Positions 54,632 to 63,687 are shown, counted from the first letter of the stretch. The stretch is DNA of 64,000 nucleotides from Alloboseaceae bacterium BT-24-1 (GCA_025846845.1 JAOYTL010000001.1:434001-498000); one strand, 5' to 3'. Notes: generated by a model not told the origin, from the letters alone. Numbers and translations are program-made.

Positions 54632-55729
54632 TTACGCCTGCGCCGGCTCCAGCAGGATGTCGGTGTAGAGCTCGGAGACGTCCGGCTCGGGATCATGCGT
54701 CGCGAATTCGGCAGCGTCGTTGACGATCTCGCGGACCTTGGCGTCGATCGCCTTGAACTCATCCTCGCCGAGCTTGTGCTCGCGCGTCAGGCGGCCGCGT
54801 ACCTGCTCGATCGGGTCGTGCTCCTCGCGCATCCGCTGGACCTCGTCCTTGGAGCGATACTTCGCCGGGTCCGACATGGAATGGCCGCGATAGCGGTAGG
54901 TCTGCATTTCGAGGATATACGGGCCCTTGCCGGTGCGGGCATGCTCGATGGCACGGCTCGCGGCCTCGCGCACGGCGCGGACATCCATCCCGTCGACCTG
55001 CTCGCCGGGAATGCCGAAGGAGACGCCGCGCCTGGAGAAATCGGTCTGCGCCGAGGCGCGGTTGACCGCGGTGCCCATGGCATAGCGGTTGTTCTCGATC
55101 ACGAACACGACCGGCAGCTTCCAGAGCTGGGCCATGTTGAAGCTCTCATAGACCTGGCCCTGATTGGCGGCGCCGTCGCCGAAATAGGCCATCGATACTC
55201 GCCCGTCCTGGCGGTACCAGTTGGCGAAGCCGAGGCCGGCGCCGAGCGAGACCTGCGCGCCGACGATGCCGTGGCCGCCATAGAAATTCTTCTCGCGGCT
55301 GAACATGTGCATCGAGCCGCCCTTGCCGCGCGAATAGCCGCCGCGCCGACCGGTGAGCTCGGCCATCACGCCGCGCGATTCCATGCCGCAGGCGAGCATG
55401 TGGCCATGGTCGCGATAGCCGGTGATGACCTGGTCGCCATCCTTCGAGGCCATCTGCATGCCGATGACCACGGCTTCCTGACCGATATAGAGATGGCAGA
55501 AGCCGCCGATCAGGCCCATGCCGTACATCTGGCCGGCCTTCTCCTCGAAACGCCGGATCAGCAGCATCTCGCGATAGGCGTGAAGCTCCTCGTCCTTGGT
55601 GAAGGTCGGGACGTTCGGGATCGCCTTGGCGGAACCCTTCGGAGCGCTCTTGGCTGACGCCCTTGCCGGCGCCTTTCCGGCAGCCTTCGCAGGCACCCCT
55701 GCTTTCGTCTTCCGAGCGGCAATGGCCAT
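54632..55729 (-). CDS. pdhA: Pyruvate dehydrogenase E1 component subunit alpha
   Basis: A 365-residue thiamine-diphosphate-binding subunit. A Lys/Ala-rich tail of about 40 residues leads into the catalytic part: FCHLYIGQEAV near 81, the TPP/metal motif GDGAANQGQ near 188 with the later NNRYAMGT, and the phosphorylation-loop-like YRYRGHSMSDPAKYR near 280. GGAGGA stands before ATG 55729; a TTG five codons earlier is less likely. It opens the pdhA-pdhB-pdhC-lpdA operon. Confidence 0.96.
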   Translation of the reverse strand: MAIAARKTKAGVPAKAAGKAPARASAKSAPKGSAKAIPNVPTFTKDEELHAYREMLLIRRFEEKAGQMYGMGLIGGFCHLYIGQEAVVIGMQMASKDGDQVITGYRDHGHMLACGMESRGVMAELTGRRGGYSRGKGGSMHMFSREKNFYGGHGIVGAQVSLGAGLGFANWYRQDGRVSMAYFGDGAANQGQVYESFNMAQLWKLPVVFVIENNRYAMGTAVNRASAQTDFSRRGVSFGIPGEQVDGMDVRAVREAASRAIEHARTGKGPYILEMQTYRYRGHSMSDPAKYRSKDEVQRMREEHDPIEQVRGRLTREHKLGEDEFKAIDAKVREIVNDAAEFATHDPEPDVSELYTDILLEPAQA

Positions 55730-55822
55730 GAACGGTTCCTCCAAGCTCTACTGCTTTGGTTGTAGAGGAAGGCCCAAGCCTTGGCGAGACGGGCATCTCG
55801 CACTGCAGCATTGATTAAGTTA

Positions 55823-55867
55823 TTGCAATTTATGCAGTAATTCAGTTTAACTGATTATCGGTTAATC
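55823..55867. promoter_or_regulatory. Palindrome-rich AT island before pdhA (candidate operator/promoter)
   Basis: The 185-base gap between ftsB and pdhA holds an AT-rich island with TCAGTT-T-AACTGA (55842-55854, perfect), GATTA-TCGGT-TAATC (55853-55867) and TGCA repeats spaced by five bases (55824-55836). Such clustered palindromes suggest an operator for control of pyruvate dehydrogenase. I cannot name the regulator, and no regulator gene is next to it. Confidence 0.45.
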
Positions 55868-55914
55868 GACCTATTTGCGACCATTGACGCTGGAAAAGCC
55901 GACCGGAACCGGCT

Positions 55915-56226
55915 CTAGCGCCCCATCACCACGACGTCGTTGCGATGGACACGGCCGAGGATGGCACGAGCCCTTTCCTCGAGCACGTCGCGATCGACGG
56001 CTTCGTCGCGCATCAGGGTCAGGCGCTTCTCCCAGTCCTGCCGTTCGCTGGTCAAGGCCGCGATCTCGGTCTCCATCTCGCCGAATTTCTCGCGCAGACC
56101 GCCCAAGGTTTCGAGCCCGCGGGCACCATGCTGTGCATGGAACAGGAAATAGCCGACCACGGCGCTCGACACGAGGTAGAGCGCGAGCGTTACGAGGAGG
56201 GAGCGGAGGCCGCGTCGAATGACCAT
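55915..56226 (-). CDS. ftsB: Septum formation initiator family protein (FtsB/DivIC)
   Basis: A 103-residue bitopic protein with one membrane helix (about 8-28) followed by a coiled coil (REKFGEMETEIAALTSERQDWEKRL, given in part) and a C-terminal ERARAILGRVHRNDVVV segment typical of alphaproteobacterial FtsB. It bridges FtsQ and FtsL in the divisome. Its place just before pdhA is conserved in the order. Confidence 0.88.
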   Translation of the reverse strand: MVIRRGLRSLLVTLALYLVSSAVVGYFLFHAQHGARGLETLGGLREKFGEMETEIAALTSERQDWEKRLTLMRDEAVDRDVLEERARAILGRVHRNDVVVMGR

Positions 56227-56260
56227 ACGACCACGTTAGAATCGCTTGGTTGATGCGCCG

Positions 56261-57367
56261 TTAACGAGGCGCACCAAGGACGGTTAGAGCCGGGTCTGAC
56301 GAAGGCCCATCGCCCCGTCCCAGCGCAATCAGGTCGGTTTCGATCCGGCGCGCGATCGGCAGCCGGTAATGCGCCGGATCCCAGTAGTTTGAATCCTCGC
56401 GAGTGAGTACCGAGGGATGTGCGTAGTCGGCGACCACGGCGTGCTGGCGCGCCGCAATCGCAGTGATCTGCGCCTTGCACGCTTCGAAGCGTTGCCAGGC
56501 GACGCTGCCTTCGCGCGGCAGCGCGCCGGCATGCACCGGCGGTAGCACGATCAGGCGCCGCGTCGTGGCCGGAAAGGCTGCCAGCCCTTGCTCGAGCCAA
56601 GCGAGCGCCGGAAACTGCCAGTTCGCACGCTCGGCGGCGGCGACGCCCACGGCCGGCGATTGTGGCGTCAGGTCGGGCATATGGCCGCCGTAACCGCGAT
56701 AGAGGTGAAGACGCGCACGAGCGAGATCGTAGGTCGCTTCGGGTGGGGTGAAGACCTCGTAGCCGTCGCCGCGCAGGCGCGCGGGCTGCAGGCCAAGCCG
56801 ATGCGCAGCGAGGCGCAGCGCGATCTCGAGCGTGGTGAAGTTGAGCTGCTTTGGCCAATCGTTCCAGGCGCTGTCGTCATAGAGCCAGGGCGGGAATGGC
56901 CGCGGGGTCAGCCGGCGGGCCTCGCTGGTCGCATCGGCCTCGCACCAGGTCTGGTCGACCCCCCAGATCACCAGCTTCGGCGTCGCGACGCGGCGCGCGA
57001 ACAGGCCGGCGATCTGGCTCTGCTCCCAGGGCGTCGCCGCGTTCATGCCGAGATTGGCGAAGCGGGCGGAGAGCCCCCGGGACAGAAGCGCCGGGTCGAG
57101 CAGGCGCAGTGTCGAGGTGCCGATCACCGCCGAATCGAAGGCGCCCGACCGGACGATCTGCGGGTACATGAAGCGCTGGTTGAGATCCATCAGCGGCCGG
57201 GCCGGCTGGCCGGCCTCTACGCGCGCGCCATAGGGATCGAGCGCAGCGATGAAGCCGAAGAGCAAGGCCGTCAACGTCGACGCGGCGAGTGCGAACGCCT
57301 TGCTCCAGCCGCGCCAGCCTTGCTGTGCGCCGGTCGAATCCGCTGCTGTCCTGCGTTCGTTCGCCAT
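56261..57367 (-). CDS. Membrane-anchored SGNH-hydrolase-like protein
   Basis: A 368-residue protein with one N-terminal membrane helix (about 20-42) and a soluble, probably periplasmic, domain. VIGTSTLRLLDP near residue 82 could be block I with Ser in place of the Gly-Asp-Ser string, and DSNYWDPAHYR near 335 gives the Asp-x-x-His pair of SGNH/AlgX-AlgJ-type acyl-modifying enzymes. I do not know the exact family. ATG 57367 is chosen; GTG 57385 is in frame. It lies 34 bases before ftsB on the same strand. Confidence 0.65.
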   Translation of the reverse strand: MANERRTAADSTGAQQGWRGWSKAFALAASTLTALLFGFIAALDPYGARVEAGQPARPLMDLNQRFMYPQIVRSGAFDSAVIGTSTLRLLDPALLSRGLSARFANLGMNAATPWEQSQIAGLFARRVATPKLVIWGVDQTWCEADATSEARRLTPRPFPPWLYDDSAWNDWPKQLNFTTLEIALRLAAHRLGLQPARLRGDGYEVFTPPEATYDLARARLHLYRGYGGHMPDLTPQSPAVGVAAAERANWQFPALAWLEQGLAAFPATTRRLIVLPPVHAGALPREGSVAWQRFEACKAQITAIAARQHAVVADYAHPSVLTREDSNYWDPAHYRLPIARRIETDLIALGRGDGPSSDPALTVLGAPR

Positions 57368-57406
57368 CGGCGCGGCTTTTGCCACGATGCGCCCGCGGGA
57401 ACAATG

Positions 57407-57435
57407 TTGACCGATGGGCGCAGCCTGCCTATGTC
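57407..57435 (+). promoter_or_regulatory. Promoter of tRNA-Lys
   Basis: TTGACC (57407-57412) and TATGTC (57430-57435) are separated by exactly 17 bases; transcription would start about 7 bases before the tRNA 5' end. Confidence 0.65.
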
Positions 57436-57448
57436 AGCGGCCCAGTGA

Positions 57449-57523
57449 GGGCGGGTAGCTCAGTGGTAGAGCACGTGACTTTTAATCATGTGGTCGAGGG
57501 TTCGATCCCCTCCCCGCTCACCA
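57449..57523 (+). tRNA. tRNA-Lys (anticodon TTT)
   Basis: A complete cloverleaf of 75 bases: acceptor GGGCGGG/CCCGCTC (one G-T pair), D arm GCTCAGTGGTAGAGC, anticodon loop CTTTTAA, T arm GAGGGTTCGATCCCCTC, discriminator A and encoded CCA. Anticodon TTT reads lysine codons. Confidence 0.96.
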
Positions 57524-57569
57524 CCGCGATCTAGTACCTAGCGCCGGCTTCCGTTCGGCACGCTCGGCC

Positions 57570-57833
57570 TCAGCCGAGACGGCTGACCGTTCCGCGGGGA
57601 CGCATCCGACGCTGCGGCGGCATCTGTCCCTCTGTACCGACACCGCCATAACCTGGCGCGATCGCCCCCGCATAGCCATCGAGCTCCCAGCAGCGCCAGC
57701 GCTGATAGTCGCTCGCCGTCGCCGCCTCCGAACAGGCGAGCCATTGCGAGCGTGGCCAGAAGGCTGCGGCGGGCGCAGTCGTCTCGACTATGCCGAGTGC
57801 GGCAAGCCCGAGAATCATGAGGTTCCTGCTCAT
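57570..57833 (-). CDS. Small exported protein
   Basis: An 87-residue product with a signal peptide (NLMILGLAALGIVETTAPAAA, cleavage before FWPRS). The mature part is about 65 residues with two cysteines (LACSEA, WRCWEL), several Trp and a Gly/Tyr-rich tail, ending basic. AGGAG precedes ATG 57833. Not recognised; divergent from the PRC-barrel gene. Confidence 0.6.
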   Translation of the reverse strand: MSRNLMILGLAALGIVETTAPAAAFWPRSQWLACSEAATASDYQRWRCWELDGYAGAIAPGYGGVGTEGQMPPQRRMRPRGTVSRLG

Positions 57834-58040
57834 CCCGCCAGCTCCTGGGCCGTGATGGCCATGCGCTAGCAAAGCTCGCAGGCCTTACCGAAACGCTAAG
57901 TCCCTCCGTCGCCCGGTTCCGCGTTCGTCTCGGTTCCGCGTTCGTCAAGCCGCCGGCGCATAGCTGCCCATATGCGAACCAAACCTCCGGTTGCGCGTTG
58001 ATTGGTCATTCCGCACATGCGGACACGACAGGAGGATACG

Positions 58041-58604
58041 ATGTACAAGCGTCACGTTGCATTGACGGCTATCGGCGGCGTCATGCTTGCCGCCGCTGCC
58101 GTTGCGCAGACCACTGCGCCCTCGAACCAGCCGCCGAGCCCGCAGCCGGCCGCGCCTGCGACGAGCGCGCCGGCTGCTCCGGCGCCGGCCGCGGAAACGG
58201 CGAAGGCTCCGGAGAACAATCTCGCTGGCCAGGGCAAGTGGCGGGCGTCGAAGCTGATGGGCGTCGACATCTACGGACCCGACAACAAGAAGGTCGGCGA
58301 TGTCACCGAGGTGGTGTTCGACAAAACCGGCAAGATCGAGATCGTCACCGTCGGCGTCGGCGGCTTCCTCGGGATCGGCTCGAAAGACGTCGCGATCCCG
58401 TTCGAGCAGGTCCAGTGGAGCGAGGAGCCGATGGTCACGCCGGCCCCTGCCCCGGCCGGTGGGACCGGTGCGGGTGGCAGCACCGCGATGAACGCGCCGC
58501 CGGCAGCCAAGAAGGGCCCGGAGATGTATCCGGACCACGGCAAGATCACGATGACCAAGGATCAGCTGACGTCCGCTCCGGCCGTGACCTACGCCGCCCG
58601 CTGA
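58041..58604 (+). CDS. Exported PRC-barrel domain protein
   Basis: A 187-residue protein. A signal peptide (about 1-23, ending AAAVAQ) is followed by an Ala/Pro-rich linker to about residue 58. The PRC-barrel domain (WRASKLMGVDIYGPDNKKVG, then GKIEIVTVGVGGFLG and DVAIPFEQVQW) covers 65-135, and the tail is Ala/Pro-rich. AGGAGG stands before ATG 58041. Such periplasmic PRC proteins are common in Hyphomicrobiales and have no firm function. Confidence 0.85.
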   Translation: MYKRHVALTAIGGVMLAAAAVAQTTAPSNQPPSPQPAAPATSAPAAPAPAAETAKAPENNLAGQGKWRASKLMGVDIYGPDNKKVGDVTEVVFDKTGKIEIVTVGVGGFLGIGSKDVAIPFEQVQWSEEPMVTPAPAPAGGTGAGGSTAMNAPPAAKKGPEMYPDHGKITMTKDQLTSAPAVTYAAR

Positions 58605-58625
58605 GGACAGCTCGTCGCTATCACG

Positions 58626-58657
58626 GGCTCGCCCCTTCCGGGGCGGGCCTTTTCTTT
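58626..58657 (+). terminator. Rho-independent terminator after the PRC-barrel gene
   Basis: GGCTCGCCCC (58626-58635) pairs with GGGGCGGGCC (58640-58649), one G-T pair, loop TTCC, and is followed directly by TTTTCTTT. It sits 21 bases after the stop. Confidence 0.85.
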
Positions 58658-58661
58658 GCTC

Positions 58662-60179
58662 TCAGTCGTCGAGCTGGGCCAGTATAGCGGGCAGCGCTTC
58701 CGGCAGGTCGTCAGCGATGAGGCCCATGCCGAGTGCTTCGCCTGCGCGCCCGTGCAGCCAGACGGCGGCGCAGGCGGCCTCGAAGGCCGGCACCTTCTGT
58801 GCCAGCAGGCCCGCGATGATCCCGCCAAGAACATCGCCTGAGCCGGCGGTCGCCAAAGCGGGCGAGCCTGTGTCGTTGATCGCGGCCCGCCCATCCGGCG
58901 CTGCGATCACCGTGTCCGGACCCTTGAGGACGACGACGGCTCCGGTCAGCCGGGCCGCGTGCCGCGCCCGCTCGAGCTTGCCGCGCTCCGGCTCGAAGCC
59001 CGCGACTTCACCGAACATCCGTTTGAATTCACCCTCATGTGGCGTCAGCACCGCTGGGCCGGCGCGGCGACGAAGCTGAGCAATGAAGGCGGACCGATGC
59101 GCGCCGATATGTGTGAGCGCATCGGCGTCGAAGACGCAGGGCCAGGCTCCGCGCAAGGCGGTCGCCACCCATGACCGCGCTTCGGCGTCGAGCCCGAGTG
59201 CCGGGCCGATCAGCAGCGCATCGACCTTTCGCTCCGAAAGCATCGCCTCGAAGCCTGGGGTATCCGCGGCCGAGGCCTGCATCAATGCGTCTGGCCCCCG
59301 GCCTGCATGTGCTGCCAGAGCGTCCGGCCGGCAGATGATCGTCGCGAGGCCTGCACCGATGCGCAGCGCCGCCCGCGCACCGAGCCGCGGCGCGCCGACG
59401 CCCGAAAGCCCGCCCGCGGCAACAGCGACGGCGCCGCGGCCGTATTTGTGAACCCCGGCGGCAGGGTCCGGCAGGTGCGCATGCCAAAGATCGGGGGCAT
59501 TGCGGAAAGCCGATGGCACGATCCTGCCCGGCGCGAAGACGGTTTCGGGCTGGATACCGATATCGGCGAGCGTGACGACGCCGCAGAGCGCTCGGCCGGG
59601 ATGAAGCAGATGGCCGGGCTTTCGCCGAAAGAAAGTCACGGTCTCGGCTGCATGAATGACGGCCCCTCCGGCAAGACCGGTATCGCCGTAGATGCCGCTG
59701 GGAACGTCGACCGCTATCACCGGGCGGCCGGCTGCATTCACGCGCCCGATCAGAGCCTCGATCTCGCCAGAAATCCGACGGCTGAGTCCGGCGCCGAACA
59801 AGGCGTCGACGACGAGATCATGCTGCGCGAGGTCTATTGTTCCGATCGTCTCGATCGGACCGGTCCAGGTTTCTGCCGCCAGTGCGGCGTCTTCCGTCAG
59901 AGCAGCTCGCTCGCCTGCGAGCGCAAGCGTCACGCGGCAGCCGCGTTCCGCCAGGAGACGCGCGGCGACGAAGCCGTCACCGCCATTATTGCCCGGGCCA
60001 CAGAGCACGAGGACGCGCTGGCCGGGGCGGGCGCGCCGCGTCACCGCATCGGCAACCGCCCTGCCCGCCTTTTCCATCAGGACGATACCGGGTGTACCGA
60101 CGGCGATTGTGATCGCATCCGCCGCCGCCATCTCGGCGACGCTGAGCAGGGCAAGGGCGGAGGGAACGACGCTCGTCAT
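58662..60179 (-). CDS. nnrDE: Bifunctional NAD(P)HX epimerase/dehydratase
   Basis: A 505-residue enzyme that repairs hydrated NADH/NADPH. The N-terminal half (about 1-215) is the epimerase with GPGNNGGDGFVAARLL near 62. The C-terminal half (from about 235) is the ADP/ATP-dependent dehydratase with LTPHEGEFKRMFG near 369, KGPDTVIAAPDG, and the ATSGSGDVLGG-like block (here LATAGSGDVLGGI) near 450. ATG 60179 gives the normal family start; GTG 60245 is in frame upstream. It converges with the PRC-barrel gene. Confidence 0.94.
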   Translation of the reverse strand: MTSVVPSALALLSVAEMAAADAITIAVGTPGIVLMEKAGRAVADAVTRRARPGQRVLVLCGPGNNGGDGFVAARLLAERGCRVTLALAGERAALTEDAALAAETWTGPIETIGTIDLAQHDLVVDALFGAGLSRRISGEIEALIGRVNAAGRPVIAVDVPSGIYGDTGLAGGAVIHAAETVTFFRRKPGHLLHPGRALCGVVTLADIGIQPETVFAPGRIVPSAFRNAPDLWHAHLPDPAAGVHKYGRGAVAVAAGGLSGVGAPRLGARAALRIGAGLATIICRPDALAAHAGRGPDALMQASAADTPGFEAMLSERKVDALLIGPALGLDAEARSWVATALRGAWPCVFDADALTHIGAHRSAFIAQLRRRAGPAVLTPHEGEFKRMFGEVAGFEPERGKLERARHAARLTGAVVVLKGPDTVIAAPDGRAAINDTGSPALATAGSGDVLGGIIAGLLAQKVPAFEAACAAVWLHGRAGEALGMGLIADDLPEALPAILAQLDD

Positions 60180-60318
60180 CAGCACGGCATTGTCCGCCAG
60201 CCCGGCAACTCGGGCAAGGAGATGTGGCAATATCCACGATTGCACTCATAATAAGCACTTGCATAATTTTTAGACTGTTTTTCGCCGCTTCAAGAGGCGG
60301 TTTGCCCGGGGCACCATC

Positions 60319-60336
60319 ATGGCGGCCCGCTTGCGC
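60319..60336 (+). promoter_or_regulatory. Candidate sigma-54 promoter of glnB
   Basis: TGGCGGCCCGCTTGCG (60320-60335) has the GG-N10-GC spacing of -24/-12 elements and the TTGC half. It lies about 130 bases before glnB, so NtrC could act here, but I see no clear NtrC site. Confidence 0.4.
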
Positions 60337-60466
60337 CGATGCTATGAGCAGAACAGGCGAGGTTTTTCTGGACGCGCCGAGGTTGATCCGGACGGGCCAA
60401 GATGGTCAGAACGGAGGCAGGCTGCGTACAGTGGGGCAAGCTCACGCCAAGGAGGTCGGTCGGCGC

Positions 60467-60805
60467 ATGAAGAAGATCGAAGCGATCATCAAGCCCTTCA
60501 AGCTCGACGAGGTGAAGGAGGCGCTGCAGGAGGTTGGCCTCCAGGGCATCACGGTGCTCGAGGCGAAGGGTTTCGGACGCCAGAAGGGCCATACTGAGCT
60601 CTATCGCGGCGCCGAATACGTGGTCGACTTCCTGCCGAAGGTGAAGATCGAGATCGTGCTGGCCGACGACATGGTCGAGCGCGCGATCGAGGCGATCAAG
60701 AAGGCCGCCCAGACCGGCCGGATCGGCGATGGCAAGATTTTTGTATCGAGCGTGGAGGGGGCGATCCGTATCCGCACCGGCGAGTCCGGCGCGGACGCGA
60801 TCTGA
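60467..60805 (+). CDS. glnB: Nitrogen regulatory protein P-II
   Basis: A 112-residue trimeric signal protein that senses 2-oxoglutarate, ATP/ADP and, through uridylylation of Tyr51, glutamine. Tyr51 in ELYRGAEYVVDFLPK, the N-terminal KIEAIIKPFKLDEVKEAL and the C-terminal GKIFVSSVEGAIRIRTGE loop are all intact. It tunes NtrB and glutamine synthetase adenylylation. GGAGG is eleven bases before ATG 60467, somewhat long. It is followed by glnA after 95 bases, the usual glnBA pair. Confidence 0.96.
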   Translation: MKKIEAIIKPFKLDEVKEALQEVGLQGITVLEAKGFGRQKGHTELYRGAEYVVDFLPKVKIEIVLADDMVERAIEAIKKAAQTGRIGDGKIFVSSVEGAIRIRTGESGADAI

Positions 60806-60900
60806 GGAAATTCCCCAGCACCCAAGGAATGCGTGCGCCGGCGGATGCCGCAGGCAACGTCAGTCGTGAGACCCTAGCAGTCGACAAAGGAAGTCGTGAG

Positions 60901-62310
60901 ATGAAGAACGCCAAAGAAGTCCTGAAGGCGATCAAGGACAATGACGTCAAATACGTCGACTTCCGCTTTACCGACCCGCGCGGCAAGTGGCAGCACGTCA
61001 CCTTCGACATCTCGATGATCGACGAGGAGATTTTCGCCGAGGGCACGATGTTCGACGGCTCGTCGATCGCCGGCTGGAAGGCGATCAACGAGTCCGACAT
61101 GCTGCTGATGCCGGATCCGTCGACGGCCTGCATCGATCCGTTCTTCTCGGCCTCGACCATGGTCATCAACTGCGACGTGCTCGAGCCGGCGACCGGCGAG
61201 CCCTATGGCCGCGACCCGCGCGGCATGGCCAAGAAGGCCGAGGCGTATCTCAAGTCGACCGGCATCGGCGACACCGTCTATGTCGGCCCGGAAGCTGAAT
61301 TCTTTGTCTTCGACGACGTCAAGTTCTCCGCGGACCCGTACAATACCGGCTTCAAGCTCGACAGCGTCGAGCTGCCGATCAACGGTCAGACCGAGTATGA
61401 GGGCGGCAATCTCGGACACCGCATCGCGATCAAGGGCGGCTATTTCCCGGTTCCGCCGCAGGATTCGGCGCAGGACATGCGCGGCGAGATGCTCGCTGCC
61501 ATGGCTGCGATGGGCGCCAAGGTCGAAAAGCACCACCACGAGGTCGCCTCGGCCCAGCACGAACTCGGCCTGAAATTCGACACGCTGACCCACATGGCCG
61601 ACACCATGCAGGTCTACAAGTACGCGATCCACAACGTGGCCCAGAGCTACGGCAAGACCGCGACCTTCATGCCCAAGCCGGTCTATGGCGACAACGGCTC
61701 GGGCATGCACGTCCACCTGTCGATCTGGAAGAACGGCAAGCCGCTCTTCGCCGGCAACAAGTACGCCGACCTGTCGCAGGAGTGTCTGTGGTTCATCGGA
61801 GGCGTCATCAAGCACGCCAAGGCGCTGAACGCCTTCACCAACCCGTCGACCAACTCCTACAAGCGCCTGGTCCCGGGCTATGAGGCTCCGGTGCTGCTCG
61901 CCTATTCGGCGCGCAACCGCTCGGCCTCGTGCCGTATTCCGTGGACGACCTCGCCGAAGGCCAAGCGCGTCGAGGTCCGCTTCCCCGATCCGATGGCGAA
62001 CCCCTATCTCGCCTTCGCCGCGCTGACGATGGCCGGCCTCGACGGCATCCTGAACAAGATCGATCCCGGCCCGGCGATGGACAAGGACCTCTACGACCTG
62101 CCGCCGCGCGAGCTCAAGAAGATCCCGACCGTCTGCGGCTCGCTGCGTGAGGCGCTGGATTCACTCAAGAAGGACAACGCCTTCCTCAAGGCTGGCGGCG
62201 TCTTCACTGACGACTTCATCGAGAGCTATATCGAGCTCAAGATGCAGGATGTGGCGCGCTTCGAGATGACGCCGCATCCGGTCGAGTTCACGATGTACTA
62301 TTCCTACTGA
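60901..62310 (+). CDS. glnA: Glutamine synthetase type I
   Basis: A 469-residue dodecameric enzyme that joins ammonia to glutamate. MFDGSSIAGW near residue 51, PEAEFFVFD near 130, the ATP-binding KPVYGDNGSGMHVH near 260 and Tyr398 in DLYDLPP, the adenylylation site, are present. AAGGAAG stands before ATG 60901; the longer frame to 60829 is not needed. It is coexpressed with glnB and controlled through PII and NtrC. Confidence 0.97.
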   Translation: MKNAKEVLKAIKDNDVKYVDFRFTDPRGKWQHVTFDISMIDEEIFAEGTMFDGSSIAGWKAINESDMLLMPDPSTACIDPFFSASTMVINCDVLEPATGEPYGRDPRGMAKKAEAYLKSTGIGDTVYVGPEAEFFVFDDVKFSADPYNTGFKLDSVELPINGQTEYEGGNLGHRIAIKGGYFPVPPQDSAQDMRGEMLAAMAAMGAKVEKHHHEVASAQHELGLKFDTLTHMADTMQVYKYAIHNVAQSYGKTATFMPKPVYGDNGSGMHVHLSIWKNGKPLFAGNKYADLSQECLWFIGGVIKHAKALNAFTNPSTNSYKRLVPGYEAPVLLAYSARNRSASCRIPWTTSPKAKRVEVRFPDPMANPYLAFAALTMAGLDGILNKIDPGPAMDKDLYDLPPRELKKIPTVCGSLREALDSLKKDNAFLKAGGVFTDDFIESYIELKMQDVARFEMTPHPVEFTMYYSY

Positions 62311-62384
62311 GTGCTTTTCCTACCGGGCTTTGATCTCGGAACAGGATTTCCTCCCGACTGCGGCGATCCGCAGTCCACCTTGCG

Positions 62385-62412
62385 AACCGGGGCGGTGACG
62401 CCCCGGTTTTTT
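62385..62412 (+). terminator. Rho-independent terminator of glnBA
   Basis: AACCGGGGCG (62385-62394) and CGCCCCGGTT (62399-62408) form a perfect ten-base stem with a GTGA loop, followed by TTTTTT. Confidence 0.93.
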
Positions 62413-62553
62413 CGTGATCCTGTTCGGGATTAACCACGGTTGGGGCGAAGGTAAGATGCCGCCTCTCCAGGGCCGTGACATGGCGGGCGCTCACGCAAGC
62501 TTAGGAAAGCTGTGCGATAGGCAGCACCTCATTCTCCGCACGGCCGCAGGCGC

Positions 62554-63687
62554 ATGCAGTCTCCCTCTCCCGCCCCATCCGTCGTCATCTTTGGCTCTGC
62601 GAGAGCTGTCACCTGCGCGGTGATGGACTACGCCTACCGGCTCGCCGAGGCCGTCAATGCGCTGCGCCCCGGGCTCGTTACGGTTCGGACGATCGAGCCG
62701 GAGCGACCGGCTGCCTTCATTGGCGCCATCGCCGAGGAGTTGCGCCGGGACTGCATCGTGCATCTCCAGCTGCCGATCGAGGGCTGGGGCAACAGCATCG
62801 TGCCGGGCTCGGCGCTGATGGCGGCGCGGCTGATGACCCGCAAGGGCCATATCGCCATCACCCTGCACGAATGGGCCTCGCTCAACCGCCTGCGCTATCT
62901 CTCCATGGTACCGGACATCCTGGCCTGCGACGGCTTCGTCTTCGTCTCGCCGCAACAGCGCGAGAGCTTCCTGAACACACCGCTGGTCGGCGAAGCGAAG
63001 AAACGGGCGGCCCCTGTCATCCCGATCGGCCCCAACATCATGCCGGCGCGGATCGATCCCGAGCGGGTTGCTGCGGAACGGGCGAAGCTCCGCGGCAGCG
63101 GCGAGGGCGAGGCTGAGATTGTCATCGGCTATTTCGGCGTGCTCTATGCCAGCAAGCGACCGGACATGCTGTTGCGCGTCGTCAAGGCGCTGCATGAGCG
63201 CGGGACAAGGGCGCGGCTTCTGATCTGCGGCGATTTCCTCTGGGACAAGCCCGGGGATCGCGAGGCGTTCCTAGCACTGGCGCGCGAGCTCGGCATTTCC
63301 GATTGGCTCGATTTCCGTGGCCGCATCGACGACGAGGGTGAGCTGATGGCGACGCTCTCGGCCGCCGATGTCTTCCTCCTGCCCTTCACCGACGGAATCA
63401 GCACGCGGCGCGGTAGCTTCCAGGCGGTGAGCCAGCTCGCGATCCCGCTGGTTTCGACCAAAGCCGAGCGTCAGGACGAATTCGCGCTGGCTCCGGCGCT
63501 AAAGGCGAAGATCGAGAACGCATCGACCGTGCTGTGCCCGGTCGATGCTGCGCCGGAGCACTTCGCCGATGCGGTGCTCGCGGCTTATGCCCGCAAGGCC
63601 GAGGCGATCGGCGTCGATCTTACCAGGTTGTGGGACGAGGCTGCCCTCGCCCATCTCGCCTTCTATGACCGATTTCCAAGGATGTGA
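62554..63687 (+). CDS. GT4 family glycosyltransferase
   Basis: A 377-residue GT-B fold glycosyltransferase of group 1. The C-terminal donor domain is seen in EIVIGYFGVLYASKRPDML near 188, CGDFLWDKPGDREAF near 225 and LLPFTDGISTRRGSFQAVSQL near 276 (given in parts). No signal or membrane helix is visible, so it is cytoplasmic or peripheral. It probably builds a surface polysaccharide; the sugar is unknown. It is convergent with the partial gene at the window end. Confidence 0.85.
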   Translation: MQSPSPAPSVVIFGSARAVTCAVMDYAYRLAEAVNALRPGLVTVRTIEPERPAAFIGAIAEELRRDCIVHLQLPIEGWGNSIVPGSALMAARLMTRKGHIAITLHEWASLNRLRYLSMVPDILACDGFVFVSPQQRESFLNTPLVGEAKKRAAPVIPIGPNIMPARIDPERVAAERAKLRGSGEGEAEIVIGYFGVLYASKRPDMLLRVVKALHERGTRARLLICGDFLWDKPGDREAFLALARELGISDWLDFRGRIDDEGELMATLSAADVFLLPFTDGISTRRGSFQAVSQLAIPLVSTKAERQDEFALAPALKAKIENASTVLCPVDAAPEHFADAVLAAYARKAEAIGVDLTRLWDEAALAHLAFYDRFPRM

